A stretch of DNA of 32,780 bases from Bacteroidales bacterium (GTDB taxonomy: Bacteria > Bacteroidota > Bacteroidia > Bacteroidales > WCHB1-69): positions 1 to 32,780 of the forward strand of contig JAISTU010000159.1 in the NCBI GenBank assembly GCA_031272415.1, read 5' to 3'. A program made the translations under genes and the position numbers. Under the pieces are notes generated by a model, which saw only the letters and a list, made by a program, of their open reading frames with translations, ran no database searches and was not told the DNA's origin. Below, in pieces: positions 17,286 through 25,366 of this stretch (within the stretch, counting starts at the first letter, position 1; every line of letters begins with the position of its first letter).

Positions 17286-19367
17286 TTAATAACCTCCACT
17301 CCATTTTCTTAAACCCCATTCTGCCGCCAACAATACAAAAATACTGACAAGCAACCAAATGCTGTTCAATAGTGAGGTGTGTTTTTTATTATAATGCACT
17401 ACCGATTTAATATTTGTGTTGTTTTCTAATGTATTGCACAGATTATCAAGGTCATTATCTGCAAAAGATTGTCCATTATTAAGCGATGCCAAATTGAACA
17501 ATAATTGATGATTGGCGACCAAATTTAAGGCTTCAATATTGAGTTGATGAACACTGAAAAAACCTGATTTTGTGTGCTTTACACCATTGTAAACCGTATT
17601 TGCCGTCCATGAATAATCGCCCTGCGGAAACAAGCCCGCATCCAAAGTATAAGCATTAAAAGTTCGCGTAAAAATAAAAGAATATTGCTTCCCTGCGGAT
17701 TTTATTTGCATTTCGACCTCCGGCTGATTAACCAATTCATAATTATCATTAAACAATTGCGCATCAAAACGGATATTTTCGCTCTCCGAAAAAACATTTT
17801 TCCCCGTAACTCTAAACAAACTGCGGTCGGCTTTGGTGGATAAATATTGCATTGTTTTGGAGACCAATTCATCAAATTCGTCCTGATGTTGAGTATATAA
17901 AAAGTTGTGCAAACGCCATCTCCACAAGCCATCACCGGCAAAAATCGCCGTCTTTCGCTCCTGATTTTGACAATATACAAAAAGCGGATAATTGGTGCTT
18001 ATTCCATTGATTTTCTGATACAAAAGCACATTGGTTGCGGGGCTTAATTTGAAATTCCCAAAAGGTACTTTTATCGGAGGCAAAACAGAAAAAAGTTGTT
18101 TGCTTGCCTCAGAGAGTAAAAAGTTGCCAAATCCTTGATTATAAAGTGGAAAAGCATCATTTTTCATGTTATTGGAGGGCAAAACTTGCAGCCCTGCATT
18201 CAATTGATTGAAAAGTCCGTAATCCGTTTGCTCGCCCAAAACATAAAAGCAAGGCATATTTAATTTTTGAATTTGAGCCGTCAATGTCGCCGCAGGATTG
18301 GTGCGAGAGGGCAATCCATGCAATACAACAATATCATAATCGGCTAATTTTCCCGTAAATTTAGACACCTCAAAAGCCTCCGTTTGGTACATATCCATCG
18401 CCTCAATGGACTGCCTAATAGCACTTATATCGGGATGAGGTGCATTGTAAATAAAGGCTATTTTTTTGCGTTGGTCAATAACCTCAATAAATATATCTTT
18501 GCGATTGTTTGCCGTCGTGATTTCACCTGTAATCGGCTCAATTTCAATGCGATAGCGATGAAGTCCGGACTCTTTTGCCTCAAAATTCAACCTCTCCCAT
18601 TGCAGATAAGAATGGGTATTGATAGTAAGTTTTTTCTCAAAAATTAAATCATCTTTGTGATAGACTTTCAAAGTGGTGCTTTGTCCTGCCAATTTGTCCG
18701 CTTTGATTAAAATTTCAAGTGGAAAAAAACTGTTTCTATAAACGGTTTTATTGTAATTTACTTTGCTGATTAACAAGTCTTTATGCTGAATTGTATCGCC
18801 CATCAAAACGCTGTAAACAGGGGCTTTGAGGCGATTGGCAGCATAATATGGGTCATTACCAACATTAAAAATACCGTCACTGAACAATACGACTGCCCCT
18901 ACATTCCTTGACGCATAAGTGGAATTGATTTGCTCAAAAAATGCCGATAAATGGCTCGTTTCATCCGAAAAATCCAACTTATTATTCGCATCTTTTAAAC
19001 GCAAACTGTCGCCAACCAAAAAAGTTTCAACCGTAAATTTATCCTCCAACTTTTGAGTAATTTGCTGTAATTTTTCTTTGAAATCTCCTTTATAATAATT
19101 TGATTTTGAGCCTGTTACAATAGATTGTGAATTATCTACTCCTATTAAAACAATCGGCTTTTCAATGTCTTTACTCGTTTTGCGAATGATAGGATTCAAA
19201 AGCAAAAAAGCAATCGCTGTAACGCAAATCGCCCGCAACACAAATGCCACACGCTTTACCCAAAGAGGCAACTCCGGCAAAGGCGTCCTAACATACAACA
19301 AAACCGCATAACCTACTCCCAAAAGCAAACACAAAAATATAAACCAAAATGAATACTGTGCAATCAT
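17286..19367 (-). CDS. Membrane protein with von Willebrand A-like domain
   Basis: A 693-residue protein of unknown function. Two membrane segments lie at about residues 4-25 and 38-60, followed by a vWA-like domain starting IVLIGVDNSQSI, where D78-N-S-Q-S82 fits the metal-binding DxSxS motif; LFSDGIFNVG fits a later vWA strand. A beta-rich region follows, then a segment with IAFIYNAPHPDISAI and DIVVLHGLP that resembles the glutamine-amidotransferase-like fold seen in related large Bacteroidota vWA proteins. A third membrane helix, SIWLLVSIFVLLAAEWGL, is at the extreme C-terminus. Most of the chain is thus probably periplasmic. It leads a two-gene unit with the UDP-sugar dehydrogenase. Architecture is clear; a role in surface assembly is only a guess. 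Confidence 0.75.
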   Translation of the reverse strand: MIAQYSFWFIFLCLLLGVGYAVLLYVRTPLPELPLWVKRVAFVLRAICVTAIAFLLLNPIIRKTSKDIEKPIVLIGVDNSQSIVTGSKSNYYKGDFKEKLQQITQKLEDKFTVETFLVGDSLRLKDANNKLDFSDETSHLSAFFEQINSTYASRNVGAVVLFSDGIFNVGNDPYYAANRLKAPVYSVLMGDTIQHKDLLISKVNYNKTVYRNSFFPLEILIKADKLAGQSTTLKVYHKDDLIFEKKLTINTHSYLQWERLNFEAKESGLHRYRIEIEPITGEITTANNRKDIFIEVIDQRKKIAFIYNAPHPDISAIRQSIEAMDMYQTEAFEVSKFTGKLADYDIVVLHGLPSRTNPAATLTAQIQKLNMPCFYVLGEQTDYGLFNQLNAGLQVLPSNNMKNDAFPLYNQGFGNFLLSEASKQLFSVLPPIKVPFGNFKLSPATNVLLYQKINGISTNYPLFVYCQNQERKTAIFAGDGLWRWRLHNFLYTQHQDEFDELVSKTMQYLSTKADRSLFRVTGKNVFSESENIRFDAQLFNDNYELVNQPEVEMQIKSAGKQYSFIFTRTFNAYTLDAGLFPQGDYSWTANTVYNGVKHTKSGFFSVHQLNIEALNLVANHQLLFNLASLNNGQSFADNDLDNLCNTLENNTNIKSVVHYNKKHTSLLNSIWLLVSIFVLLAAEWGLRKWSGGY

Positions 19368-19419
19368 TATCCTATTTTCTCTATCCTATTTTATTGTTAA
19401 TAAAAATAAACATAATTTA

Positions 19420-19466
19420 CAAAGATACACAAATTCTTCAATTTAAAATTAAAAACCTTTTTTTTA
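19420..19466 (-). promoter_or_regulatory. Promoter of the vWA-like gene
   Basis: On the minus strand TATCTTTG (box at 19420-19427) lies about 53 bases before the ATG. Reading upstream it is preceded by TTTGTG, ATTGAAGAA and a GGTTTTTAATTTT block after an A-tract. Nearly the same sequence lies upstream of dapA and pepD. Confidence 0.7.
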
Positions 19467-19610
19467 TTTATTAATAATTTATTTTTTTTTATTTAATTTC
19501 CTGATAATAAGGATATTACGCATTATATCCTCTGTGACAAAAAGGCATAACGCAATCTTGCTTTTAATTTGTAATTGATAATTTTTAATTGCTCCCGATA
19601 GGGAGTGTGT

Positions 19611-19666
19611 AACTGCTTGCTTATCAAGCAGTTGGTGGTGGGGGGGGGGGGGTAAATGCTTGATAA
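19611..19666. repeat. Competing hairpins around a run of 13 G
   Basis: AACTGCTTG (19611-19619) pairs with CAAGCAGTT (19625-19633) around a 5-base loop. The overlapping TTATCAAGCA (19621-19630) also pairs perfectly with TGCTTGATAA (19657-19666). The second loop holds GGTGGT and 13 consecutive G (19640-19652). The two pairings are mutually exclusive. The G-rich strand could also form a quadruplex. Confidence 0.7.
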
Positions 19667-19791
19667 TCAGTCAATTGCATAGAAAAAGTGTACTTTTTAT
19701 TGTCTCTCTCACAAAGACTCAAAGCATTCTCCCAACACATTAACACAGCACCTTCGCTGTACTTTAAATTCTGACTGATTTTATCAACCAT
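19624..19791 (-). CDS. Possible small protein with polyproline C-terminus
   Basis: An open frame of 55 codons from the ATG at 19791, beginning MVDKISQNLKYSEGAV and ending in six prolines, Thr and Ala. I recognise no family, and there is no signal peptide or membrane segment. Support for a real gene comes from upstream: at 19838-19864 there is a promoter-like sequence almost identical to that of the porP-like gene, leaving a leader of roughly 40-50 bases. The prolines come from a run of 13 C on this strand. Adding or losing one C would bypass the TGA and add roughly 30-50 different residues, so the C-terminus is uncertain and may vary. An upstream GTG at 19848 would fall inside the promoter and is unlikely to be the start. 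It could also be non-coding. Confidence 0.4.
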   Translation of the reverse strand: MVDKISQNLKYSEGAVLMCWENALSLCERDNKKYTFSMQLTDYQAFTPPPPPPTA

Positions 19792-19837
19792 ATTACTTTT
19801 TCCTATTAAAAATTGATTATACTTTTTACATGTTTTG

Positions 19838-19864
19838 CGAAGGTACACTTTTTTTGATACAAAA
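19838..19864 (-). promoter_or_regulatory. Promoter-like sequence ahead of the small candidate gene
   Basis: On the minus strand: TTTTGTATC, an A-tract, GTG, then TACCTTCG, one base off the TAnnTTTG box. The upstream block GATACAAAA plus T-tract plus ACAC (plus-strand reading) matches the porP-like promoter at 22995-23022. Confidence 0.5.
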
Positions 19865-20024
19865 GTTAATTTTGCGAAAAAAAATTTGCAATTATTTTAT
19901 AATTTATTGATTGTCAAGGAGAAATTTTTTTAAGTTTTTTTATTGTCTGAACTTTGATTTTCGTATGATTGATGTGATTAACATGATTTTATAAAGGTAG
20001 AGAATTTAACCCGAAAGTTTTAAT

Positions 20025-20202
20025 TTTCATAACCGCAGGGCAAACGCAGTGCGACCTGCGGGAAAAAAGACGCATGCTCAATTGTCTGAAAGACATAACA
20101 TTATAAGTTCTGTCTTTCAGACAGTGGTGGGACTGTTATCAAATACCGCAGGTCGCCATTACACTTTGACCTGCGGTTATGAAAGTTTTGTCCTTTCAGG
20201 AC
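20025..20202. repeat. Structured interspersed element, copy A
   Basis: Four hairpins lie in a row. The left one pairs CCGCAGG (20033-20039) with CCTGCGG (20055-20061). The middle one pairs GTCTGAAAGACA (20084-20095) with TGTCTTTCAGAC (20111-20122), 12 bp with a 15-base loop. The right one pairs CCGCAGGTC (20146-20154) with GACCTGCGG (20168-20176). A short one follows, GTCCT-TTC-AGGAC (20190-20202). The left hairpin with its flank TTTCATAA is an inverted copy of the right hairpin with TTATGAAA. Positions 20084-20202 match 25369-25487 without gaps at 111 of 119 bases by my count. Confidence 0.85.
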
Positions 20203-20238
20203 AGGGGAATGAAGAATTGAGAATGTTTTTATCCATTT

Positions 20239-20290
20239 TTTTAGAACTTTTTTATCCCAAAATACAAAAAAATCTACACTCTACACTCTG
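20239..20290 (+). repeat. Dispersed (CTACACT)n element, copy 3
   Basis: TTTTTTAGAAC, then TTTTTTATCCCAAAATAC, an A-tract, two CTACACT units and CTG. Same block order as the copies at 5601 (-) and 25507. Confidence 0.7.
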
Positions 20291-20321
20291 AAAATTTGTC
20301 CTTTCTGGGGTATAAGCAAAA

Positions 20322-20347
20322 GCGACTTTTTATTGCTAAAAAGCCGC
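20322..20347 (-). terminator. Probable terminator of the porP-gldJ unit
   Basis: GCGACTTTTTA (20322-20332) and TAAAAAGCCGC (20337-20347) pair over 11 bases with one mismatch and a 4-base loop. On the minus strand the hairpin is followed by TTTTGCTTAT. It lies 36 bases after the gldJ-like stop codon. Confidence 0.6.
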
Positions 20348-20382
20348 CCAAAACCGAGTAAAATAATTATATATTAATATAT

Positions 20383-21864
20383 TTAATTTTTTCCGTTGGA
20401 GGAGCCTAATCTTGTCATGGCACATCTAAAGCCAATAAAACAAGTGGATTCGGTTTGGTCAAGGAATCTTCTATTACCCGGACTTGCCCAGTATTGAATG
20501 TCTTTCCAAGAACCGCCTTTGTAGACTCTTGCATTATCATCAACCAAAGAGAATGCGGTTGTACTTTTTTGATACATTTGATTAGTACCCAAAGTGTTAT
20601 CGGCATTTTTCCAACTTTCACCATCAATTTGTGAAGCCCAATCACCATCTAAATAGTTGATATTGTTTGCACTACGATAGTTACGTCTTCTATCATTTTT
20701 AAAATCCGTAACCAATTGCATAGGAACATTTCCTTCTTCGTCTCTATCTTCAACTGTTCCGTCTTCCAACACTTTAACAGTTTGATACACATTGCCTCTG
20801 TATGGGTCAATATCGGTCATATCCTCCGGCGAAAGCGGACGATAAACATCCATTACCCATTCTGCCACATTGCCTGCCATATTATAAAGACCGTAATCGT
20901 TAGGCCAATAATAAACCACAGGAACAGTGTAAGAGCCTGCATCATTGAGATGACCTGCCGTGCCCATATAATCGCCACGTCCGCGTCTTAAATTAGCAAC
21001 AAATTCACCCATGTATTTTTTGTCATCGGTACGAGTTACCTGACCATTCCAAGGGTATGTTCTACGCTCTAATACTCTCTCGTCGAGTGTATTACCTATC
21101 AACCCCAAAGCGGCATATTCCCATTCGGCTTCTGTTGGTAATCTGTAATTGGGCAACAAAATACCGTCTTCCATTTGTGCATTTCGTTCTTCACCGGTAG
21201 AGATATACTGCAAACGTTTATCACTGCTAAATTCATAAGTAGGATAAACATAATAGGCTTTAGTGTTGAAATAATTTTCAGGGGTAGGCTCGGCTGTTTT
21301 AACGGCTAAACCTCTTTCGATAAGAATATTTTCATTGACACGGTCGGTACGCCATGCACAATATCTTGTCGCTTGTTCCCATGAAATTCCAACAACAGGA
21401 TAGGTAGCATACGCAGGATAGCGTAAATAATATTCTACCAAATCTTCCCGTGCTGCCAAACGGTCACGCCAAACCGTAGTATCTGGCAAAGCAGCATTAA
21501 ACACCGATATAAGGTCAGCAGGAACAAATACTAACCCTAACCAATGTAAATACTCCAGCCAATCACGATTGGTAACTTCCGTTTCATCAATGTAATAAGA
21601 AGATAAAGTTACAGTTCGTTGGTAATTATCCCAATCTCCCATAACATCTTCTTCCATCCTTCCCATTGTAAATCTACCGCCTTCGATAAACACCAATCCC
21701 GGACCTGTTTCTTGTCCCTGAAATGCCGCCACTTCAAAGCCGCCATTTTTAGGGTCATTATAAGCCCAACCTGTGGTGTGGGAAACTTCTTTTTTGCAGG
21801 ACATCAACATTAGCACGAAAATCATGCCTCCTGCCACTACGCTTAACATCTTCTTTGTATTCAT
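20383..21864 (-). CDS. gldJ: GldJ-like gliding / type IX secretion lipoprotein
   Basis: A 493-residue lipoprotein with a SUMF1/formylglycine-generating-enzyme-like fold, which in GldJ and GldK has a structural role in gliding and type IX secretion at the outer membrane rather than enzymatic activity. From the ATG at 21864, the signal peptide runs to the lipobox LMSC with Cys23. Next comes TGWAYNDPKNGGFE, GQETGPGLVFIEGGRFTMG, YYIDETEVTNRDWLEYL, YPVVGISWEQATRYCAWRTDRVNE, LPTEAEWEYAALG and the closing FIGFRCAMTR. The TGWxYND start and the WRTDRVNE segment favour GldJ over GldK, but this is from memory of the families. An ATG at 21876 is a second possible start. The gene follows the porP/sprF-like gene by 62 bases; gldKLMN are not in the window. 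Confidence 0.8.
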   Translation of the reverse strand: MNTKKMLSVVAGGMIFVLMLMSCKKEVSHTTGWAYNDPKNGGFEVAAFQGQETGPGLVFIEGGRFTMGRMEEDVMGDWDNYQRTVTLSSYYIDETEVTNRDWLEYLHWLGLVFVPADLISVFNAALPDTTVWRDRLAAREDLVEYYLRYPAYATYPVVGISWEQATRYCAWRTDRVNENILIERGLAVKTAEPTPENYFNTKAYYVYPTYEFSSDKRLQYISTGEERNAQMEDGILLPNYRLPTEAEWEYAALGLIGNTLDERVLERRTYPWNGQVTRTDDKKYMGEFVANLRRGRGDYMGTAGHLNDAGSYTVPVVYYWPNDYGLYNMAGNVAEWVMDVYRPLSPEDMTDIDPYRGNVYQTVKVLEDGTVEDRDEEGNVPMQLVTDFKNDRRRNYRSANNINYLDGDWASQIDGESWKNADNTLGTNQMYQKSTTAFSLVDDNARVYKGGSWKDIQYWASPGNRRFLDQTESTCFIGFRCAMTRLGSSNGKN

Positions 21865-21926
21865 CTGTATCTGCATTTTATTATATTCTATTTTATTTAT
21901 ATTCTTATTTTTATATTTATAATTTT

Positions 21927-22949
21927 CTAAAATTTTGGACAATTTATGTGTCGTATTCTTCTTGATTTAACAGGACAAGGCAAATGAAATTGCATAGAAA
22001 CTTCATGAGAACCGCCTGTATTGGGTTTGCTATATTTATTTGATGGCAAAGTTACGTCATAAGAATAGCCGATTTTAAACCATTCATATTCCACGCCTGC
22101 CAAAAATATCAAAGCGTCTGAATTTTTGTATCCCAATCGATACCATGCTCCCAAAACCATTGGATAGCATGAAAAATACATCCCTACATTGGCAGTCATA
22201 TATTGATACCCACCCGAAAAATTGTTTTGATATTGTAAAATCAAATTGGGGGACAAATACATATCACCCATGCTTTTTTCAGACCTCATACTTTGCTTGA
22301 GTTTAAGCATAGCCCCAAAATTACCTGTAATTTTCATCGGCAAACGGACTTCTTTCCCTGTGAGGTCAAAAAAACTTTCTCTGGGCTGTGTAAAATGATG
22401 TACCGCAACTCCGCCGTAAAATTGTTCGGAATAAAAGGCTATTCCGGCGGCAAAGTCAGCAATTACTTTCGTTTTGTGCGGTAAATTTTCTTTTGTTGAA
22501 TAAATAAATCCTGAACGAGGGTCTACCATGTCGGCAAAACTACATTTACTAAAATCAAGTGTTTTCTGCTGACAAGTAACTTGTGCCGCCAAACGCATGG
22601 CTACTTTACGTGTCAAATCAGCCTTAAAGGAATACATTATGCTGAACATATTGGTATTTATTTGTCCCGTACCGGCTCTGTCGCCGACAAAAAGCACTCC
22701 AATTCCGCCTGCAATGGCGTTGAAATGCTGGTCATAGGAGGCTGAATATGAAAGATATTTCCCATCTATCGAGGGCCACTGCAACCGAAAATTGGTTGTA
22801 ATTCTCGGACAAACCACTGACCCCGCATACGCAGGATTCATATACAACGGATTAGAATAAAACTGTGAAAAATGAACGTCCTGTCCTTTCACAATATTCA
22901 CCGTAACCATGAGCGAAACCGCTATTATCAATTTATGCAACTTGTTCAT
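21927..22949 (-). CDS. PorP/SprF family type IX secretion outer-membrane protein
   Basis: A 340-residue outer-membrane beta-barrel protein of the PorP/SprF family. In type IX secretion PorP/SprF-like proteins partner specific surface proteins and the gliding machinery. A signal peptide covers residues 1-22 (ending VKGQ). The mature start QDVHFSQFYSNPLYMNPAYAGS is the family hallmark. The rest has alternating hydrophobic/aromatic strands such as FKIGYSYDVTLPSNKYS and ends in HEVSMQFHLPC. Most Bacteroidota carry many paralogues, so it cannot be named PorP or SprF specifically. It leads the two-gene unit with the GldJ-like gene and has a strong promoter at 22995-23022. Confidence 0.92.
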   Translation of the reverse strand: MNKLHKLIIAVSLMVTVNIVKGQDVHFSQFYSNPLYMNPAYAGSVVCPRITTNFRLQWPSIDGKYLSYSASYDQHFNAIAGGIGVLFVGDRAGTGQINTNMFSIMYSFKADLTRKVAMRLAAQVTCQQKTLDFSKCSFADMVDPRSGFIYSTKENLPHKTKVIADFAAGIAFYSEQFYGGVAVHHFTQPRESFFDLTGKEVRLPMKITGNFGAMLKLKQSMRSEKSMGDMYLSPNLILQYQNNFSGGYQYMTANVGMYFSCYPMVLGAWYRLGYKNSDALIFLAGVEYEWFKIGYSYDVTLPSNKYSKPNTGGSHEVSMQFHLPCPVKSRRIRHINCPKF

Positions 22950-22994
22950 TTACTCTACATATTATAATTTTAAACAATGGACTTATGCCATACG

Positions 22995-23022
22995 CAAAGA
23001 TACACTTTTTTTTGATACAAAA
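22995..23022 (-). promoter_or_regulatory. Promoter of the porP/gldJ-like unit
   Basis: On the minus strand: TTTTGTATC, A-tract, GTG, then TATCTTTG (22995-23002), a perfect TAnnTTTG box 46 bases before the start codon. The upstream half is shared with the promoter-like site at 19838-19864. Confidence 0.75.
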
Positions 23023-23162
23023 ATTTTTTTTTGCATTTTTTTTAGTTTTGTACGTACTTTTTTTTGAGATTGTTACACTTTTTTGAAAAAAAAATGTTTT
23101 TACTCGAAAATATCAATTCTGTATTCATCTGATTATCAATCATTTATATTTTGAAAAAAAAG

Positions 23163-23987
23163 TTATATTGATTTTAAAATTTCTTTTACAAGCCATCTGA
23201 GGGTAGGTTCTGCGTTTTTTGCAGCCATAAGCACCTCATTATGAGAGACTTTCTCTATTTTTCCTTCAATTCCGAGGTCGGTAATAATGGAAAAAGCGAT
23301 GCACTCCATCCCCGCATGTTTGGCGACAATTGCCTCCGGAACGGTAGACATGCCCACACAATCTGCTCCAAAACGGCGAAACATCACATATTCGGCAGGT
23401 GTTTCAAATGTCGGTCCTGATGTCCCCACATAAATCCCTTCTTTGAGTTCAATATTGCCCTTTTGTGCCGCTGTTTTGGCTAAATTTCGCAACCTTAATG
23501 AATATGTTTCACTCATATCGGGAAAACGTACCCCTAATTGCTCATGATTTGCACCTCTGAGCGGATTTTCAGGAAAATGATTGATGTGGTCGGTAATCAA
23601 AACAATATCCCCAATTTTGTAATTGGGATTCATACCTCCGCTGGCATTGGAAAGTATTAAATTATTGATTCCCAATGCTTTAAATATTCTCACTGGATAA
23701 GTAACCTCCTCCATGCTATAGCCCTCATAATAATGAAAACGCCCTTTCATTGCTAAAACAGGAATACCATTTAAAGTGCCAATGAGCAATTTAGAGGCAT
23801 GTCCCCGCACCGTTGAGAGAGGAAAATGCGGAATATCAGCGTAATCAATCTCTTTTTCAACGCAAATATCTTCCGATAAAGCGTCTAATCCGCTCCCTAA
23901 AATGATAGCCGTTTGGGGAGAAGATGTTATTTTATCTTTCAGAAAATCAACTGTTTGTGTTATCTGTTCTATAATGGTCTGCGACAT
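23163..23987 (-). CDS. Purine nucleoside phosphorylase (trimeric type)
   Basis: A 274-residue PNP that splits purine nucleosides with phosphate into base and ribose 1-phosphate for salvage. Family signatures: AIILGSGLDAL near residue 30 (phosphate loop), LIGTLNGIPVLAMKGRFHYYEGYSM, LILSNASGGMNP, DHINHFPENPLRG, and the ETPAEYVMFRRFGADCVGMSTVPEAIVAKHAGM purine-site region, whose Glu and Met contact the base. The length agrees with the trimeric PunA/PNP I group. Its first 41 bases overlap the end of lpxK in another frame; no later Met fits, because the phosphate loop comes early, so translation is probably coupled. A function other than salvage is unlikely. Confidence 0.93.
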   Translation of the reverse strand: MSQTIIEQITQTVDFLKDKITSSPQTAIILGSGLDALSEDICVEKEIDYADIPHFPLSTVRGHASKLLIGTLNGIPVLAMKGRFHYYEGYSMEEVTYPVRIFKALGINNLILSNASGGMNPNYKIGDIVLITDHINHFPENPLRGANHEQLGVRFPDMSETYSLRLRNLAKTAAQKGNIELKEGIYVGTSGPTFETPAEYVMFRRFGADCVGMSTVPEAIVAKHAGMECIAFSIITDLGIEGKIEKVSHNEVLMAAKNAEPTLRWLVKEILKSI

Positions 23988-25011
23988 AATTTAAAATTTG
24001 ATTATTAAATAGTTCTTCATCGCTCTGATGAAATTTGATTTCAATAGGTAAGTAAAAGATGGGTAAATCTTCTATAAAATGCACAATATCAGGCTCTAAC
24101 AGCCGCATGGCATCTTTTTCGGTAACAATAATTGCCTTATTTTTGCTCAAAGACCGCTCCAATAAAAATCGCCAACGCTTAACATTGGAAATCTGAAAAA
24201 TATGATGGTCTGCATATAAACAAGTTTGTACTTCCGAATAATTATTTTTGATATGCGTAACAAAAGGGTACGGATTGGCAATGCCTGCCACTGCAACAAC
24301 ACTACTCAATGTCTCCACACAAATATTTTCTGCCAAAGTTGTCAAAGGACATAAATTGCAAAAACTGATGTAAGAAAAATAAACCTTTTGATGTGGTAAT
24401 GGTTTGATTTTCTGCATAATATATTCCCTGTCCATGGGTAATAAAACTTTTGGGGACTTTGTTACAATAATAATGTCAGCATCTTTTGCTGCCACACGAG
24501 GCTCCCGCAAATGCCCGACAGGAAACACAAAATCTTTGTGATAACTGTGGTAATAATCGGTCAACAATATGGACAAACCCGGTTTTAATTTCAAATATTG
24601 ATAGGCATCATCTAAGAGAACAACATCCATATCAGACTGTAAATCAATTATTTGCTTAATTGCTTTTAATCTGTTTTTTGCGACTGCTACAGTTGCTTTG
24701 GGAAGATTTTTTAAAAATATCATCGGTTCGTCTCCAATTTGCGAAACGGTGTCAGAATGTTGAGCGATTTTGCAGCCTTTTGTTTTTCTGCCATATCCGC
24801 GACTGAGTGTTGCCATATTGACATACTTTTCTAACAGGCGATACAAATAGATAATATGAGGCGTCTTGCCGGAGCCGCCCATACACAAATTTCCTACCGA
24901 TATAGTGATTATCGGTGCCTTTTGTCGCCGTCCTGCATTGTAATATCGCCGTCTAATTAGCATTGCTATCGCCCAAATGAACGCAATCGGATAAAAAATA
25001 ATCTTCCACAT
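23947..25011 (-). CDS. lpxK: Tetraacyldisaccharide 4'-kinase LpxK
   Basis: LpxK adds the 4'-phosphate in lipid A synthesis at the inner membrane. The 354-residue product starts with a hydrophobic anchor (MWKIIFYPIAFIWAIAMLI), followed by VGNLCMGGSGKTPH with the Walker A motif GGSGKT at residues 45-50, TLSRGYGRKTKG, GDEPMIF and LLDDAYQYLKLKPG, which carries the DD(A/G)xQ motif of the family. The C-terminal segment TEKDAMRLL is also typical. Its end overlaps the purine nucleoside phosphorylase gene by 41 bases. No clear promoter was seen upstream, where repeat-rich DNA begins. Confidence 0.95.
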   Translation of the reverse strand: MWKIIFYPIAFIWAIAMLIRRRYYNAGRRQKAPIITISVGNLCMGGSGKTPHIIYLYRLLEKYVNMATLSRGYGRKTKGCKIAQHSDTVSQIGDEPMIFLKNLPKATVAVAKNRLKAIKQIIDLQSDMDVVLLDDAYQYLKLKPGLSILLTDYYHSYHKDFVFPVGHLREPRVAAKDADIIIVTKSPKVLLPMDREYIMQKIKPLPHQKVYFSYISFCNLCPLTTLAENICVETLSSVVAVAGIANPYPFVTHIKNNYSEVQTCLYADHHIFQISNVKRWRFLLERSLSKNKAIIVTEKDAMRLLEPDIVHFIEDLPIFYLPIEIKFHQSDEELFNNQILNYVADHYRTDNTNS

Positions 25012-25214
25012 TTACATTTACATTGTATTATAATTTTTGTATTCTTCTAAAACGTAGTATTGCTTAATTTATTGTGAAAAAAATAAGAAAAAAAATAACC
25101 GACAAAATTGAAATGTTTTTATTTAATTGATAATCAAGTTATTATGAATAAAAAAAATTGAGAATGAAGAATTGAAAGCCTCCTAAATTCCCTTAAGGGG
25201 AACTTCATGGAAAT

Positions 25215-25312
25215 AGTAGAGACGTGGCACGCCACGTCTTTACATTACTGTCTGAACCACGATTTTCGTATGATTGGTGTGATTATTATGATTTTAAAAT
25301 TGTCTGAACCAC
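25215..25312 (+). repeat. 98-bp direct repeat, left copy
   Basis: Identical base for base to 27853-27950. It starts AGTAGAGACGTGGC with the REP palindrome, continues CATTACTGTCTGAACCACG and a GATT-rich stretch, and ends TGTCTGAACCAC. After one extra base in the right copy, identity resumes for GATTTTCATAAGATT. Confidence 0.95.
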
Positions 25313-25366
25313 GATTTTCATAAGATTTATATGATTAGTAGGATAAAAAAAAAGACAAATGTTCAA

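Larger units (their letters stand above)
19468..20382. other. Repeat-rich intergenic region of about 1 kb
   Basis: Between the vWA-like gene and the gldJ-like gene I see, in order: AT-rich DNA; a hairpin and G-run (19611-19666); a possible 55-residue gene on the minus strand with its own promoter; a TTGTCTGAAC-type repeat near 19944; the three-hairpin element at 20025-20202; a (CTACACT)n element; and a terminator hairpin. No other credible gene is present. Confidence 0.7.

Noticed and set aside
19975..20010. Possible tRNA or other stable RNA in the long intergenic gaps
   Set aside because: I looked for T-loop-like and cloverleaf patterns on both strands in gaps over 200 bases and found only the repeat hairpins.
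20049..20291. An 80-residue plus-strand open frame similar to one at 25331-25603
   Set aside because: The similarity is confined to the repeated two-hairpin element. The shared part reads through both hairpins, starts and ends differ, and there is no -7 box in a sensible place. Repeat identity explains it.
25215..25327. CRISPR-like array from the TGTCTGAAC repeats
   Set aside because: Only two units lie in tandem at each site, spacing is dictated by the repeat itself, and no cas gene is present.
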